A stretch of DNA of 64,000 nt from Solidesulfovibrio sp. (GCF_038562415.1 NZ_JBCFBA010000007.1:1-64000); one strand, 5' to 3'; numbered from the stretch's first letter, positions 47,261 through 56,763 are shown. Numbers and translations: made by a program. The notes: generated by a model from the sequence alone, not told the origin.

Positions 47261-47839
47261 ATGAGCGACAAGAAACTCGGTGATCGCATCCGCATGTATC
47301 GCGAAGGCCAGGAGATGACCCGGGAGGAGCTGTCCCGGCGCACCGGCCTGACCGTGGAATTCCTGACCGCCCTGGAGGAAGAGGACGTCACCCCGTCGCT
47401 TGGGCCCCTGCTCAAGATCTCCCTGGCGCTCGGCCAGCGCCTGGGCACCTTCATGGACGACAACGTGAACGGCGACCTGTGCGTGACCTGCCGGGCCGAG
47501 CTCGCCGAGGACGACACCGTGCTGCGCAAGGCCCGGGGCAAGCGCGCCGCCTTCCGCTACCATTCCCTGGGCAAGGCCAAGACCGACCGGCACATGGAGC
47601 CCTTTTTCATCGAGGTCTACCCCGACGAGGACCCCCAGGCCGAAAAGCCCCTGTCCTCCCATGAGGGCGAAGAGTTCATCGTGGTCGTTTCCGGCGAACT
47701 GGAGGTCATCGTCGGCCCCGACCGCCACATCCTCGGCGCCGGCGATTCCATCTACTACAATTCCGTGGTGCCCCATTACGTCGGCTGCGGCAACGCGCCC
47801 AAGACCGACATCTACGCCGTGCTCTACATCCCGCAGTAG
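47261..47839 (+). CDS. XRE-cupin transcriptional regulator
   Basis: The 192-residue product has an XRE helix-turn-helix at about residues 8-60 (MTREELSRRTGLTVEFLTAL) and a cupin at about 115-190 (EGEEFIVVVSGELEVIVG, GDSIYYNSVVPHYVG). Between them lie CVTC-type Cys residues (DLCVTCRAE). GAGG precedes the ATG by 6 bases. It is 15 bases upstream of a long-chain acyl-CoA ligase and mirrors the divergent pair on the other strand. Confidence 0.9.
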   Translation: MSDKKLGDRIRMYREGQEMTREELSRRTGLTVEFLTALEEEDVTPSLGPLLKISLALGQRLGTFMDDNVNGDLCVTCRAELAEDDTVLRKARGKRAAFRYHSLGKAKTDRHMEPFFIEVYPDEDPQAEKPLSSHEGEEFIVVVSGELEVIVGPDRHILGAGDSIYYNSVVPHYVGCGNAPKTDIYAVLYIPQ

Positions 47840-47854
47840 CCAAAGGAGCCGCCC

Positions 47855-49528
47855 ATGACCTTCGTGCCGCCCCCCCTGCACCAGCCGCCGCTTTTCGACC
47901 TGACGCTCGGCGAATTGCTGCACCAGACGGCTCAAAAATATCCGGACCAGGACGCCGTGGTCTACGTGGACCGCGATTACCGGCTGACCTGGCGCCAGTT
48001 CGACGAACTGACCGACGAACTGGCCAAGGGACTCATGGCCCTTGGCATCGAGAAAGGCGAGAAGGTGGGGGTCTGGGCCACCAACGTCCCCTTCTGGGTG
48101 GCCTTGATGTTCGCCACGGCCAAGATGGGGGCCGTGCTGCTCACGGTCAACACCGCCTACAAGCGCAACGAGCTCAAATACCTGATGACCAATTCCGATG
48201 CGGAAAACATCTTCATCATCAACGGATTCCGCGATTCGGACTACATCGAGATCCTCTACAGCCTGGCCCCGGAACTGCGCACCATGCAGCGCGGGGCCGT
48301 GAAAAGCGAAACCTTCCCGCACTTAAAGCGCGTCTGTTTCCTGGGCGTGGAAAAGCACCGGGGCATGTACTCCATCCCCGAGATCCTGGGCCTGGCCCGC
48401 ACCGTCACCGACGAGGAGCTGCGCGCGAGGCAGGCGACCTTCACCTGCCACGACGTGGTGAACATGCAATACACCTCGGGCACGACCGGCTTTCCCAAGG
48501 GTGTCATGCTCAGCCACCACAACATCCTCAATAACGGCTACTCCATCGGCCAGCGCCAGCGCTTCACGAACAAGGACAAGCTGTGCATCCAGGTGCCGCT
48601 GTTCCACTGCTTCGGCTGCGTGCTCGCGGTCATGGCCTGCGTCAACCACGGCACGACCATGGTCTTTACCGAGGTCTTCAACCCGGTGCATTCCATGATG
48701 AGCATCGAGCAGGAGAAATGCACGGCCGTCTACGGCGTGCCCACCATGTTCATCGCCATGCTGGAGCACAAGCTCTTTTCGAAGTTCGACTTCTCGTCCC
48801 TGCGCACCGGCATCATGGCCGGCGCGGTCTGCCCCATCCAGACCATGCGCCAGGTGACCGAAAAGATGTACATGAAAGAGGTCACCAGCGTGTACGGGCT
48901 GACGGAAAGCTCGCCCGGCATGACGCAAACCGACGTGACCGACCCCTTCCACTACCGGGTCGAGGGCGTGGGCCGGGCCTTCCCCCACGTCGCGGTCAAG
49001 GTGGCCGACCCGGAAACGGGCGTGGAAGTGGAACGCGGCAAGCAGGGCGAACTGTGCTGCCGGGGCTACAATTCCATGAAGGGCTACTACAACAACCCCG
49101 AGGCCACGGCCAAGTGCATCGACGCCGACGGCTGGCTCCATTCCGGCGACCTCGGCGTCATGGACGAATACGGCTACGTGACCATCACCGGCCGCATCAA
49201 GGACATGATCATACGGGGCGGCGAGAACATCTATCCGCGCGAGATCGAGGAATACCTCTACACCATGCCCGGCATCGCCGACGTGCAGGTGGCCGGCGTG
49301 CCCAGCCGCAAGTACGGCGAGGAAGTCGGGGCATTCATCATCCTCAAAAAGGATGTCACCATGGAGGCGGAGGAGGTCAAGGACTTCTGCCGGGGCCAGA
49401 TCGCCTGGCACAAGATCCCCAAATACATCGCCTTCGTGGAGGAGTTTCCCTTGACCACCAGCGGCAAGGTCCAGAAGTACAAGCTGCGGGAACTGGCGGC
49501 CAAGCTCTTTCCCGAGGCCATGCGCTAG
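47855..49528 (+). CDS. Long-chain acyl-CoA ligase (FadD-like)
   Basis: The 557-residue product is an AMP-binding acyl-CoA ligase: MQYTSGTTGFPKGVMLSHHN (P-loop), VYGLTESSPGMTQT, WLHSGDLGVMDEYGYVTITGR with the hinge and the C-terminal LTTSGKVQKYKLRE with the catalytic Lys. Compared with the partner at 44749-46401 it looks closer to FadD-type ligases that use longer chains. CAAAGGAG lies just upstream. It is cotranscribed with the XRE-cupin gene. Confidence 0.92.
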   Translation: MTFVPPPLHQPPLFDLTLGELLHQTAQKYPDQDAVVYVDRDYRLTWRQFDELTDELAKGLMALGIEKGEKVGVWATNVPFWVALMFATAKMGAVLLTVNTAYKRNELKYLMTNSDAENIFIINGFRDSDYIEILYSLAPELRTMQRGAVKSETFPHLKRVCFLGVEKHRGMYSIPEILGLARTVTDEELRARQATFTCHDVVNMQYTSGTTGFPKGVMLSHHNILNNGYSIGQRQRFTNKDKLCIQVPLFHCFGCVLAVMACVNHGTTMVFTEVFNPVHSMMSIEQEKCTAVYGVPTMFIAMLEHKLFSKFDFSSLRTGIMAGAVCPIQTMRQVTEKMYMKEVTSVYGLTESSPGMTQTDVTDPFHYRVEGVGRAFPHVAVKVADPETGVEVERGKQGELCCRGYNSMKGYYNNPEATAKCIDADGWLHSGDLGVMDEYGYVTITGRIKDMIIRGGENIYPREIEEYLYTMPGIADVQVAGVPSRKYGEEVGAFIILKKDVTMEAEEVKDFCRGQIAWHKIPKYIAFVEEFPLTTSGKVQKYKLRELAAKLFPEAMR

Positions 49529-49563
49529 GGCCGGCGCGACATCCGCGTCGCCGTCACGCGCCG

Positions 49564-50811
49564 TCAGGAAACTTCCTGGCGGCGCTTTTTCGTTTCGAGC
49601 ACCAGGGGCTCGGCAAAGGCCCGGCGCAGCGGCCCGGAGACGAACCGGTCGAAGGCCGCCTGGTAGGCCACGCCGCCGGCCAGGAGCCCACCGTAGAGCA
49701 CCAGGCAGCCCAGGGTGAAATGTTCCCGAACCACGGCCGGAAGCCCCGACACGGCGGCCAGGACGGCCTGGTGGACGCCCGGGGCGTGGCGGTAGAGTTG
49801 GAAGAGCAGGTAGTGGTAGAGGTAGACGGCGAAGGTGCCCCGGGCGGCCAGGCGCAGGGCGCCGCCGAGCCGGGGGCCGCCGGGGACGAGCAGCCCCAGG
49901 GACAGGAGCAGCAGGAACGCCGCCGTGCCGATGGCGTGGCTATCGTAGTTGACCTCGGTCTTGCCCAGTTGGTCGGCATAGCCCAGGGCGTACAGCCGGG
50001 CGAGGCACACGGCGGCCACCACGGCGGCCAGGGCCGTGAGCAGCCATTGGCCCAAGCGCCCCCGCAGCCGGTCGCCAAGGAGATGGACGAGGTCGGCCGC
50101 GAGGATGCCCAGCAGGAAAAAGGAGAAGGCCGTGGGCAGGAAACTGACGCCCGACAGCAGCCCGCGCAGCCGTAGCCAGGTGAAAAGCGCCCACAACCCG
50201 AGCAGGCCCCACAGCCGCAGATACCGATAACACAACGGAACGACGGGAAACACCAGATAGAGAACGAACAGGACGGTGAGAAACCACAGCGTGTCGTTGT
50301 AGGCCATGGTTTCCCTGGCCCGGGCCACGCCCAGAAGCAGGAAATTGAGGTCGTGCTCCCCGGGCGCGTGGCCCAGGATGCCGACCCAGACGGCGAAGGC
50401 CGCCAGGGCGGCGGCGGCGAAACCCAGGTAGATGCCGAAAAAGCGGCCGAAGAAATAGTCGCGCAGGTCGAATTGCCCGCGTCGGCGCACGGCCAGCCAC
50501 AGGGAAAAGCCGCTTAAGGCGTAGAAGGAAAAATTGAGCGACCAGAACAGCAGGCCGCCGGCCAGGGCCGTGCGGTCGAGCGCCCCCCCCTGCCCGGCCA
50601 GGACGGCCCGAAAGGCGGCCAGGGACCCGGGGCCGGCCGGATAGCCCAGGTCGGCCGGCGCGTAAACGGCCCAGAAATCGCCCAGCAGCAGGGCATGGCC
50701 GACCACGATGCCGCCCATGAGCACCAGCCGGGCCAGGGAAATGGCGACGCTGACGCGCTGGTCGAAGGCCTCGCGGCCGGTCGCTCCGTGGTGTTTTTTC
50801 CCGTCGGTCAT
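49564..50811 (-). CDS. Acyltransferase family 3 membrane protein
   Basis: The 415-residue product has about ten membrane helices and the acyltransferase-3 pattern: an N-terminal helix with Arg and His (SLARLVLMGGIVVGHALLL), SFYALSGFSLWLAVRRRG, RDYFFGRFFGIYLGF, and C-terminal GTFAVYLYHYLLFQLYRH. Such proteins O-acetylate or O-acylate surface sugars from the inner membrane. It stands alone between convergent and codirectional neighbours; the substrate is unknown. The ORF start at 50811 has no better alternative. Confidence 0.85.
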   Translation of the reverse strand: MTDGKKHHGATGREAFDQRVSVAISLARLVLMGGIVVGHALLLGDFWAVYAPADLGYPAGPGSLAAFRAVLAGQGGALDRTALAGGLLFWSLNFSFYALSGFSLWLAVRRRGQFDLRDYFFGRFFGIYLGFAAAALAAFAVWVGILGHAPGEHDLNFLLLGVARARETMAYNDTLWFLTVLFVLYLVFPVVPLCYRYLRLWGLLGLWALFTWLRLRGLLSGVSFLPTAFSFFLLGILAADLVHLLGDRLRGRLGQWLLTALAAVVAAVCLARLYALGYADQLGKTEVNYDSHAIGTAAFLLLLSLGLLVPGGPRLGGALRLAARGTFAVYLYHYLLFQLYRHAPGVHQAVLAAVSGLPAVVREHFTLGCLVLYGGLLAGGVAYQAAFDRFVSGPLRRAFAEPLVLETKKRRQEVS

Positions 50812-50867
50812 GGCCGCAACCGCCTAGCACGGCGGCGCGGCCTTGACCAGGGGCCGGCCGGGGCCGC

Positions 50868-51311
50868 CTACAGGCAGGCGGACAACCGGGCCAGCATGCC
50901 GGCCAGGGCCTGCCCCTCCTCGGGGGACAGCGCGCACAGGATCTCCTGGGTCAGCCGCTCGTGCAGGGCGTGGTGCTCGGCGAAAAGCCGGGCGCCCGCC
51001 TCGGTCAGGCCCACCCGGATGGAGCGGCGGTCGGTCTCGTGGGGCTTGCGGGCCACGTACCCCCCCCGCTCCAGCCGGTCCACCAGCACGGTCAGCGAGC
51101 CGGTGGTCACGCCCATGCGCGAGGCCAGCTCGGTCATGCGCAGGTCGCCGTCGGCGCCGAGGATCTCCAGGGTGTGCATCTGGGGCAGGGTCAGGCCGCT
51201 TTCCTTGACCACGCCGTGCTCCCAGGAGGAGAACTTCTCGTAGAACTCGATGAGCAGCCGCGTGAGGCCCTCCGTTGCCGGCCGAGGCTGCGACTCCGTG
51301 TTATCCGGCAT
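50868..51311 (-). CDS. MarR-family transcriptional regulator
   Basis: The 147-residue product has the MarR winged helix: LTLPQMHTLEILGADGDLRM, TELASRMGVTTGSLTVLVDRLERGGYV as the recognition region, and the wing KPHETDRRSIRVGLTEAGARL. C-terminal helices form the dimer. Its start lies in the last codons of the P-type ATPase gene (11-base overlap), so regulator and pump share an mRNA, and it may act on the inverted repeat at 53274-53286. The signal is probably a metal or oxidant. Confidence 0.9.
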   Translation of the reverse strand: MPDNTESQPRPATEGLTRLLIEFYEKFSSWEHGVVKESGLTLPQMHTLEILGADGDLRMTELASRMGVTTGSLTVLVDRLERGGYVARKPHETDRRSIRVGLTEAGARLFAEHHALHERLTQEILCALSPEEGQALAGMLARLSACL

Positions 51312-53217
51312 GCGCTTCCGCCTTGGCCGCCGGGGCCGGTTGGGAGGTGAAGGCCAGGCTGGCCGAGGACAGCACCACCACGACCGAGCCCACGTTGTGG
51401 AACACGGCCGCGGCCACGGGGCTCAAAATCCCGTAGGCCCCACCCAGGATGGCCACGGTGTTGAAAAAAAGCCCCAGGCCGATGTTGATGCCGATCATAC
51501 GGACCATGCGCCGGCCAAGGTACACCAGAAAGGGCAGCCGGCCAATGTCGTCGTCGGCCAGGGCGATGTCGGCGGTTTCAAGCGCCACGTCCGCGCCGAC
51601 CGCGCCCATGGCCACGCCCACGTTGGCCCGGGCCAGGGCCGGGGCGTCGTTGACGCCGTCGCCGACAAAAAGCACCCGGTGCCCCTCGGCCTGAAGCCGG
51701 GAGAGGACCTCCAGCTTGCCCTCGGGCTTGAGCCGCGCCCAGACGTCGGTGATGCCCACGCTTTTGGCCAGGGTCGCGACCGCCTTGTCGTGGTCGCCCG
51801 AAAGGATGCCGACGATGCCGATGCCCAGGCCGCGCAAGGCCGCGACGGTGCGCCGGGCCGTTTCCCGGGCCGTGTCGGCCACGCCGATGACCCCGGTGAC
51901 CTTGCCCTCGCGCCGCACGATCAGGGCCGTGGCCCCCTGCTCCCGGATGTCCTCCAGGCAGGCGCGAAGGCCCTCGGGCAGGGCCGCCTCGCCGCCGGCC
52001 ATTTCCGGGCTGCCGACCTCCACGGCCGCGCCGCCGACCACCCCGCGTACGCCAAGCCCCACCACCGTGACCATGGATTCGGGCGCCCCCACGTCCAGGC
52101 CGTCGCGTCGGGCCCGCTCCAGGATGGCCGTGGCCAGCGGATGGGAGCAGTCGCGCTCCAGGCAGGCGGCGCAGCCGACCACACCCGCTGCGGCCTCGCC
52201 GTCCGCCGCCGCGACCACGGTCACGGCCGGCCGGCCAAGGGTCAGGGTGCCGGTCTTGTCGAAAAGGACCGTGTCGGCCCGGGCCGCCTCCTCCAGGAAC
52301 TGGCCGCCCTTGACCAGGATGCCCCGCCGGGCGGCCAGGCCCACGGCGGCCACCGTGGCCGTGGGTCCGGCCATGATCAGGGCGCAGGGACAGCCCGCCA
52401 CCAGCACGGCCACGGCCCGGTCGAGGTCGCCGAACAGCCAGGCCAGGGCGGCCAGCGCAAGCACCGTGGGCGTGAACCAGGCGGCGTAGCGGTCGACCAG
52501 CCGGGCCGCCCGGGGTTTGCCGGCCTCGGCCGCGACCACGAGCCTGACCACCTTGCCGAAGGTGGAGTCCTCGCCCACCTTGACGGCCCGGGCTTCCACC
52601 CGGCCGGTGTAGTTGAGGGTGCCGGCCAGGATGGTGTCGCCCGGGCGGCGCTCCCGGGGCAGCGATTCGCCGGTGAGCGCCGATTCGTCCACGGCCGTCT
52701 CACCCGAGACGATGACCGCGTCCACGGGGATGCGCTCCCCCGGCCGCACGAGGACCCGGTCGCCGGGCGCAATCGCGGCCACGGGCACGGTTTCCTCGAC
52801 CCCGTCCTGGCCGATACGCACGGCCTCCTGGGGGGTGAGCGCGGCCAGGGACTCGATGGAACGCCGGGCCCGGTCGCTGACCGCCTCCTCGACCAGGGCG
52901 CCCAGGGTCATGATAAAGCTCACCACCGCGGCGGTGACGATTTCGCCCTGAAAAAGCGAGGCCACGATGGCCAGGCTGACCAGCTCGTCCACGTTGACCT
53001 GGCGCGAAAGGACGCCCCGCACCGCCTCGACGACAATGGGCAGCCCGTTTATGGCCACCGCGGCCAGTCCCAGCAGGATGGCCGGCCAGGACAGTCCGGT
53101 TTCGGGTTGCAGCAGGGCGGCGGCCAGGGCGAGCGCGCCGCCGACCAGGCACAGGGCGATTTCCTTGAGGGCGAACAGCCCCTTGTAGGCACCGAGGCTC
53201 GAAAAACGACCGATCAT
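51301..53217 (-). CDS. Heavy-metal P-type ATPase without HMA domain
   Basis: The 638-residue product is a P1B ATPase: actuator TGES at 182-185, the membrane CPC at 276-278 (AGCPCALIMAGPTA), phosphorylation site Asp320-Lys-Thr-Gly-Thr, HPLA (nucleotide domain) and GDGVNDAPALARANVGVAMG. There is no N-terminal metal-binding domain. The last helix (HNVGSVVVVLSSASLAF) lacks the Lys/Asp pair of Zn/Cd pumps and the Asn-Tyr/Met-Ser-Ser set of Cu pumps, and resembles CtpC-like pumps, so the metal is not assigned. First gene of an operon with marR. Confidence 0.9.
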   Translation of the reverse strand: MIGRFSSLGAYKGLFALKEIALCLVGGALALAAALLQPETGLSWPAILLGLAAVAINGLPIVVEAVRGVLSRQVNVDELVSLAIVASLFQGEIVTAAVVSFIMTLGALVEEAVSDRARRSIESLAALTPQEAVRIGQDGVEETVPVAAIAPGDRVLVRPGERIPVDAVIVSGETAVDESALTGESLPRERRPGDTILAGTLNYTGRVEARAVKVGEDSTFGKVVRLVVAAEAGKPRAARLVDRYAAWFTPTVLALAALAWLFGDLDRAVAVLVAGCPCALIMAGPTATVAAVGLAARRGILVKGGQFLEEAARADTVLFDKTGTLTLGRPAVTVVAAADGEAAAGVVGCAACLERDCSHPLATAILERARRDGLDVGAPESMVTVVGLGVRGVVGGAAVEVGSPEMAGGEAALPEGLRACLEDIREQGATALIVRREGKVTGVIGVADTARETARRTVAALRGLGIGIVGILSGDHDKAVATLAKSVGITDVWARLKPEGKLEVLSRLQAEGHRVLFVGDGVNDAPALARANVGVAMGAVGADVALETADIALADDDIGRLPFLVYLGRRMVRMIGINIGLGLFFNTVAILGGAYGILSPVAAAVFHNVGSVVVVLSSASLAFTSQPAPAAKAEAHAG

Positions 53218-53252
53218 GGCTACTCCCGGGAAAACGTCTTTATGACGAAGAT

Positions 53253-53286
53253 TCTTTATGGAATTATTTTTTGATAGTCAAACTAT
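53253..53286 (-). promoter_or_regulatory. Promoter and operator-like repeat of the P-type ATPase operon
   Basis: On the minus strand TTGACT (53281-53276), a 17-base spacer and TAAAGA (53258-53253) lie about 36 bases before the ATPase ATG. A perfect inverted repeat ATAGT-TTG-ACTAT (53286-53274) overlaps the -35. The location and symmetry fit an operator for the MarR regulator in the same operon. The tract is AT-rich against a GC-rich background. Confidence 0.6.
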
Positions 53287-53311
53287 TTGATCGACAAAAT
53301 ACATGATGGCC

Positions 53312-53347
53312 AAAAAAAACGCGGGAGGGCCAACCGCCCTCCCGCGT
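53312..53347 (-). terminator. Rho-independent terminator after GAPDH
   Basis: GCGGGAGGGC (53321-53330) pairs with GCCCTCCCGC (53336-53345), and on the minus strand a run of eight T follows. It isolates the GAPDH transcript from the ATPase operon. Confidence 0.92.
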
Positions 53348-53382
53348 CGCGCTCGATGGGGAAAACCCGGCCTGCGGCCGGG

Positions 53383-54399
53383 CTACAGGCCTTTTTGGGC
53401 CATGAAGGTGACCAGGTCGGCCACGCGGCAGGAATAGCCCCATTCGTTGTCGTACCAGGACAGGACCTTGATCATGTCGCCGCCCTGCACGGTGGTGTAT
53501 TCGGCGTCCACGATGGACGAATGGGGATCGCCCTTGAAGTCCATGGACACCAGGGGCTTCTCGCAAAAGGCCAGGATGCCGGCCATGGGGCCTTCGGCGG
53601 CTTCCTTGAGCCTGGCCCGGACCGCCTCGGTGGAGGTGGGCTTTTCGACCTGCACCACGAAATCGACCAGGGACACGGTCGGGGTGGGCACGCGCACGGA
53701 CAGGCCGGAGAACTTGCCCTTGAGCTCGGGGATGACCAGCGCCACGGCCTGGGCGGCGCCGGTGGAGGTGGGGATCATGTTGCAGGCGGCGGCCCGGGCC
53801 CGGCGCAGGTCCTTGTGGGGCAGGTCCAGGATGCGCTGGTCGTTGGTGTAGGAGTGGATGGTGGTCATCACGCCCTTGACGATGCCGAAGTGGTCGTTGA
53901 CGACCTTGGCCACGGGGGCCAGGCAGTTGGTGGTGCAGGAGGCGTTGGACAGGACGTGGTGCCTGGCCGGGTCGTAGGCGTCCTGGTTGACGCCGAGCAC
54001 GACGGTGAGGTCCTCCTCCTTGGCCGGGGCGGTGATGATGACCTTCTTGGCGCCGGCCTCGATGTGGGCCTGGCACTTGGGGCCGGTGCGGAAGATGCCG
54101 GTGGATTCGATGACCACGTCCACGCCGTATTCGGCCCAGGGCAGGACATGGGGATCGCGTTCGGCGAAATTTTTGATCCGCCAGCCGCCGACGACCATGA
54201 CGTCGCCCTCGACCGTGGCGGCCACGGGAAGCTTGCCGTAGTTCGTGTCGTAGCTGAGCAGGTGGGCGTTGGTGGCCACATCGAAGAGGTCGTTTATGGC
54301 CACCACTTCCATGGCGTCGGCATGGTGTTCGAGCATGGCCTTGAAGACCTGGCGGCCGATGCGGCCGAAACCGTTGATGGCGATGCGAAGTTTCGTCAT
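53383..54399 (-). CDS. gap: Glyceraldehyde-3-phosphate dehydrogenase, type I
   Basis: The 338-residue product is a classical [15 protein letters not shown] at the N-terminus, catalytic Cys155 in [12 protein letters not shown] and His182 in [19 protein letters not shown], and the C-terminal [13 protein letters not shown]. Asp37 in AINDLFD suggests NAD as cofactor. It serves glycolysis or gluconeogenesis. Upstream on the same strand, 13 bases away, ends a GAF-domain gene, so the two may be cotranscribed; a strong terminator follows. Confidence 0.96.
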   Translation of the reverse strand: MTKLRIAINGFGRIGRQVFKAMLEHHADAMEVVAINDLFDVATNAHLLSYDTNYGKLPVAATVEGDVMVVGGWRIKNFAERDPHVLPWAEYGVDVVIESTGIFRTGPKCQAHIEAGAKKVIITAPAKEEDLTVVLGVNQDAYDPARHHVLSNASCTTNCLAPVAKVVNDHFGIVKGVMTTIHSYTNDQRILDLPHKDLRRARAAACNMIPTSTGAAQAVALVIPELKGKFSGLSVRVPTPTVSLVDFVVQVEKPTSTEAVRARLKEAAEGPMAGILAFCEKPLVSMDFKGDPHSSIVDAEYTTVQGGDMIKVLSWYDNEWGYSCRVADLVTFMAQKGL

Positions 54400-54412
54400 G
54401 TGCCTGCTCCCG

Positions 54413-54973
54413 CTACTCGTGAAAGGTGTAATCGTAGGCCGTGAGGAGTTCGTAGTCGGTCTTGAGCGCCTGGTGCAGCCGGGCGTTCTCGATGGCGATG
54501 GCGCTCAAGTTGGCGATGGCCGTGGCGAAATCGATCTCGCTCTGGTCGAAGGCGCGCTTGGTGGCGCAGTACAGCCGCAGCACGCCGATGGCCCGGCCCT
54601 CCACGGTCAGGGGCAGGGCCATGACCGAGGCGAGGCCTTCCTCCTTGGCCGCTTCGGGATACTGGAAGCGGGGATCGCTGGTGGCGTCCTCGATCTGGAC
54701 CACGGCACCGGCCAGGGTCTCCTGGTCGAGCTTGCTTTTGGCCACCTCGACCGGCCCCTTGCGCAGGTAGCCCTTGCTGAGGCCGTACGAGGTGCTGGCC
54801 AAAAGCGTCAGCCCCTTGCGGTCGAGCAGGCGGATGGAGCAGGCCTTGGCATCCAGCGCCCTGGCCACCTGCTCCACGATGGCCTGCAGCACCGTGACGG
54901 GTTCGAGGCTGGAATTGATGCCCTTGGCCACTTCATACAGGGTGCGGTAATAGGCGCATTCCTTTTCGCTCAT
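54413..54973 (-). CDS. GAF-domain protein
   Basis: The 186-residue product is a single GAF domain: [37 protein letters not shown], a central acidic stretch [19 protein letters not shown] and [20 protein letters not shown]. No output domain is attached, so it may bind a small ligand and act on a partner. AGGAGGG precedes the ATG at 54973. It precedes GAPDH by 13 bases, which raises the possibility that it modulates or is regulated with central metabolism. The 170 bases upstream show no gene. Confidence 0.83.
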   Translation of the reverse strand: MSEKECAYYRTLYEVAKGINSSLEPVTVLQAIVEQVARALDAKACSIRLLDRKGLTLLASTSYGLSKGYLRKGPVEVAKSKLDQETLAGAVVQIEDATSDPRFQYPEAAKEEGLASVMALPLTVEGRAIGVLRLYCATKRAFDQSEIDFATAIANLSAIAIENARLHQALKTDYELLTAYDYTFHE

Positions 54974-55143
54974 GAGTCCCTCCTGAAGGGGATGGTTAGG
55001 CCCCGGCCGGCGGCCTACCCGCGAACCGGGGAAGGCGACGATGCCGAAAGCCGGCAGGCGATGCTTGGCGAACCGGTGGCAGCATACGTCTTTTGCATGA
55101 AATGAAAAGGCGCGAAAGGCAAGGGGTTGCGTGACCGGATCGG

Positions 55144-56214
55144 TCAGGAGGCGCCCCGGGGCTTGAAAACGGCCACGTTGTTGCGGCCCGAGCCCTTGAC
55201 CCGGTACATGGCCTTGTCGGCGGCGTCCACCAGGTCGGCCGGCGTCATGCCCGGCCGGTAGGCGGCCACGCCGATGGACACGGTGAACCGGATGGGGGTA
55301 TCGGTCAGGCGCCCGTCGATGCGCGGCCTGAATTCGTAGTGCTGCACGGCCAGCCGGATGGCGTCGGCATGCAGTTCGGCCTCCGCGGCGGGAAGGGCGC
55401 ACACGAGCACGAGCTCGTCCCCGCCGTAGCGGGCCGCGAACGAGCCGTGGCGCTCGGCGTGCAGGGAAGTGAGCTTGGCCAGGGTCCGCAGCACGTCGTC
55501 GCCCACGGCGTGGCCGTGGACGTCGTTGATGGTGGTCTTGAAATTGTCCACGTCGATCATGAGCACGGAAAGCGGGCCGCCTGCGTCCCGGGCCGCGGCA
55601 ATGGCCTTGTCCAGGTGGTCGTCGAGGCTGCGGCGGTTGTGCAGGGGGGCGAGCAGCGGATCGACGCGCATGGCCTGTTCGAGCTGGGTGGCCCGCAGCT
55701 CCCAGGTTTTGGCCTCCTCGCGGTAGTGGGTGAGCATGTCCGTGACGAGCGCGCGCATCCTGGGGGCCATCACGGCCGGATCGGCGTCGCTGTCCAGGGT
55801 GGCCAGGGCGTCGTTGCCGAAGCGGCGCACGAGCGTTTCGCGCTCCCGCTCCGAGGTCAGGGTTTCGCGCAAAAACGCCCCCACCGAAACGGCCAGATCG
55901 CGCACGGAACGTTTTTCGCTTTCCAGCTCCCGGGCCAGGCCGCGGGCCTTGTCGCTGTCCTCCAGAAAGGCCTCCAGACCGTCGAGCACCTGGCGCAAAT
56001 GCCCTTCGGAGGCGTCGCGCTTGGCCAGTTCGTCGAAAACGAACCGCTGGACCTCGGTTTTGCGGCCGTTGGAGAGCAGGGAAAACCGGCTCACCAGGTC
56101 GCGCACGAAAAGAAGAAGCCCAAGCCAGGCCGGCTCCCCGCCGCAGCCGAGCTTGCTCAGTTCCCCGCACAGCTTGCGGATGGCGCAGTGCTTTTCCTGA
56201 CAGTTCCAGGCCAT
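55144..56214 (-). CDS. GGDEL diguanylate cyclase without I-site
   Basis: The 356-residue protein starts MAWNCQEKHCAIRKLCGEL with closely spaced Cys, then has a helical region (about 30-180) and a GGDEF domain with the active site ARYGGDELVLV (GGDEL at 264-268), where Leu replaces Phe. The position of the inhibitory RxxD is RHGS, so product inhibition is probably lost. IDVDNFK and the C-terminal VSIGVAAYRPGM are intact, so activity is likely. The N-terminal Cys set may bind metal. GAGGGAG precedes the ATG at 56214; the frame extends to 56274. Confidence 0.86.
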   Translation of the reverse strand: MAWNCQEKHCAIRKLCGELSKLGCGGEPAWLGLLLFVRDLVSRFSLLSNGRKTEVQRFVFDELAKRDASEGHLRQVLDGLEAFLEDSDKARGLARELESEKRSVRDLAVSVGAFLRETLTSERERETLVRRFGNDALATLDSDADPAVMAPRMRALVTDMLTHYREEAKTWELRATQLEQAMRVDPLLAPLHNRRSLDDHLDKAIAAARDAGGPLSVLMIDVDNFKTTINDVHGHAVGDDVLRTLAKLTSLHAERHGSFAARYGGDELVLVCALPAAEAELHADAIRLAVQHYEFRPRIDGRLTDTPIRFTVSIGVAAYRPGMTPADLVDAADKAMYRVKGSGRNNVAVFKPRGAS

Positions 56215-56400
56215 GGTTCTCCCTCGACGGCCCCGAAACGCCTTGGGCACGACGACTTTTCTACTCCCGGTCACGGCTCCCGGGCAAGCGCGTGAACGGT
56301 GGGTCCCGATATCCTCCCCCCTTTACCTTCATGCGGGATTGCAGTAGAGGAGTCAATTTCCAAACCGGAGCCGCCACGACAAAAGGCCGAGGAGGACTGC

Positions 56401-56763
56401 ATGGATCCGAAGGACGTCGAATATTTCCGCGAGCTTCTCAACAGTATGCTTCAGGACATTCTCAAAAAAGGCGAGGAGACCATCGAGGACATGACCGACA
56501 CCGTGGAGATCTACGCCGATCCCGCCGACCGGGCCACGGCCGAATCCGATCGGGCCTTCACCCTGCGCCTGCGCGACCGCGAACGCCGGCTGATCAAAAA
56601 GATCAAGGAAGCCCTGGAGCGCATCGACGAGGGCACCTACGGCGAATGCGTGGAGTGCGGCGAGGACATCAGCGTCGCCCGCATGAAGGCCCGTCCCGTC
56701 ACAACCCTTTGCATCAAATGCAAAAGCCGCCAGGAAGCCGACGAAAACCTGCGCGGGGAATAG
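56401..56763 (+). CDS. dksA: DksA/TraR-family zinc-finger regulator
   Basis: DksA enters the RNA polymerase secondary channel and, with ppGpp, reshapes transcription. The 120-residue product is a short DksA: a coiled coil with tip acidic residues in YADPADRATAESD (Asp40 and Asp43 align with Asp71 and Asp74 of the Escherichia coli protein), RDRERRLIKKIKEAL, and a zinc finger with Cys83, Cys86, Cys104 and Cys107 (CVEC, CIKC). GAGGAGGA precedes the ATG at 56401; the frame opens earlier at 56299. Confidence 0.92.
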   Translation: MDPKDVEYFRELLNSMLQDILKKGEETIEDMTDTVEIYADPADRATAESDRAFTLRLRDRERRLIKKIKEALERIDEGTYGECVECGEDISVARMKARPVTTLCIKCKSRQEADENLRGE

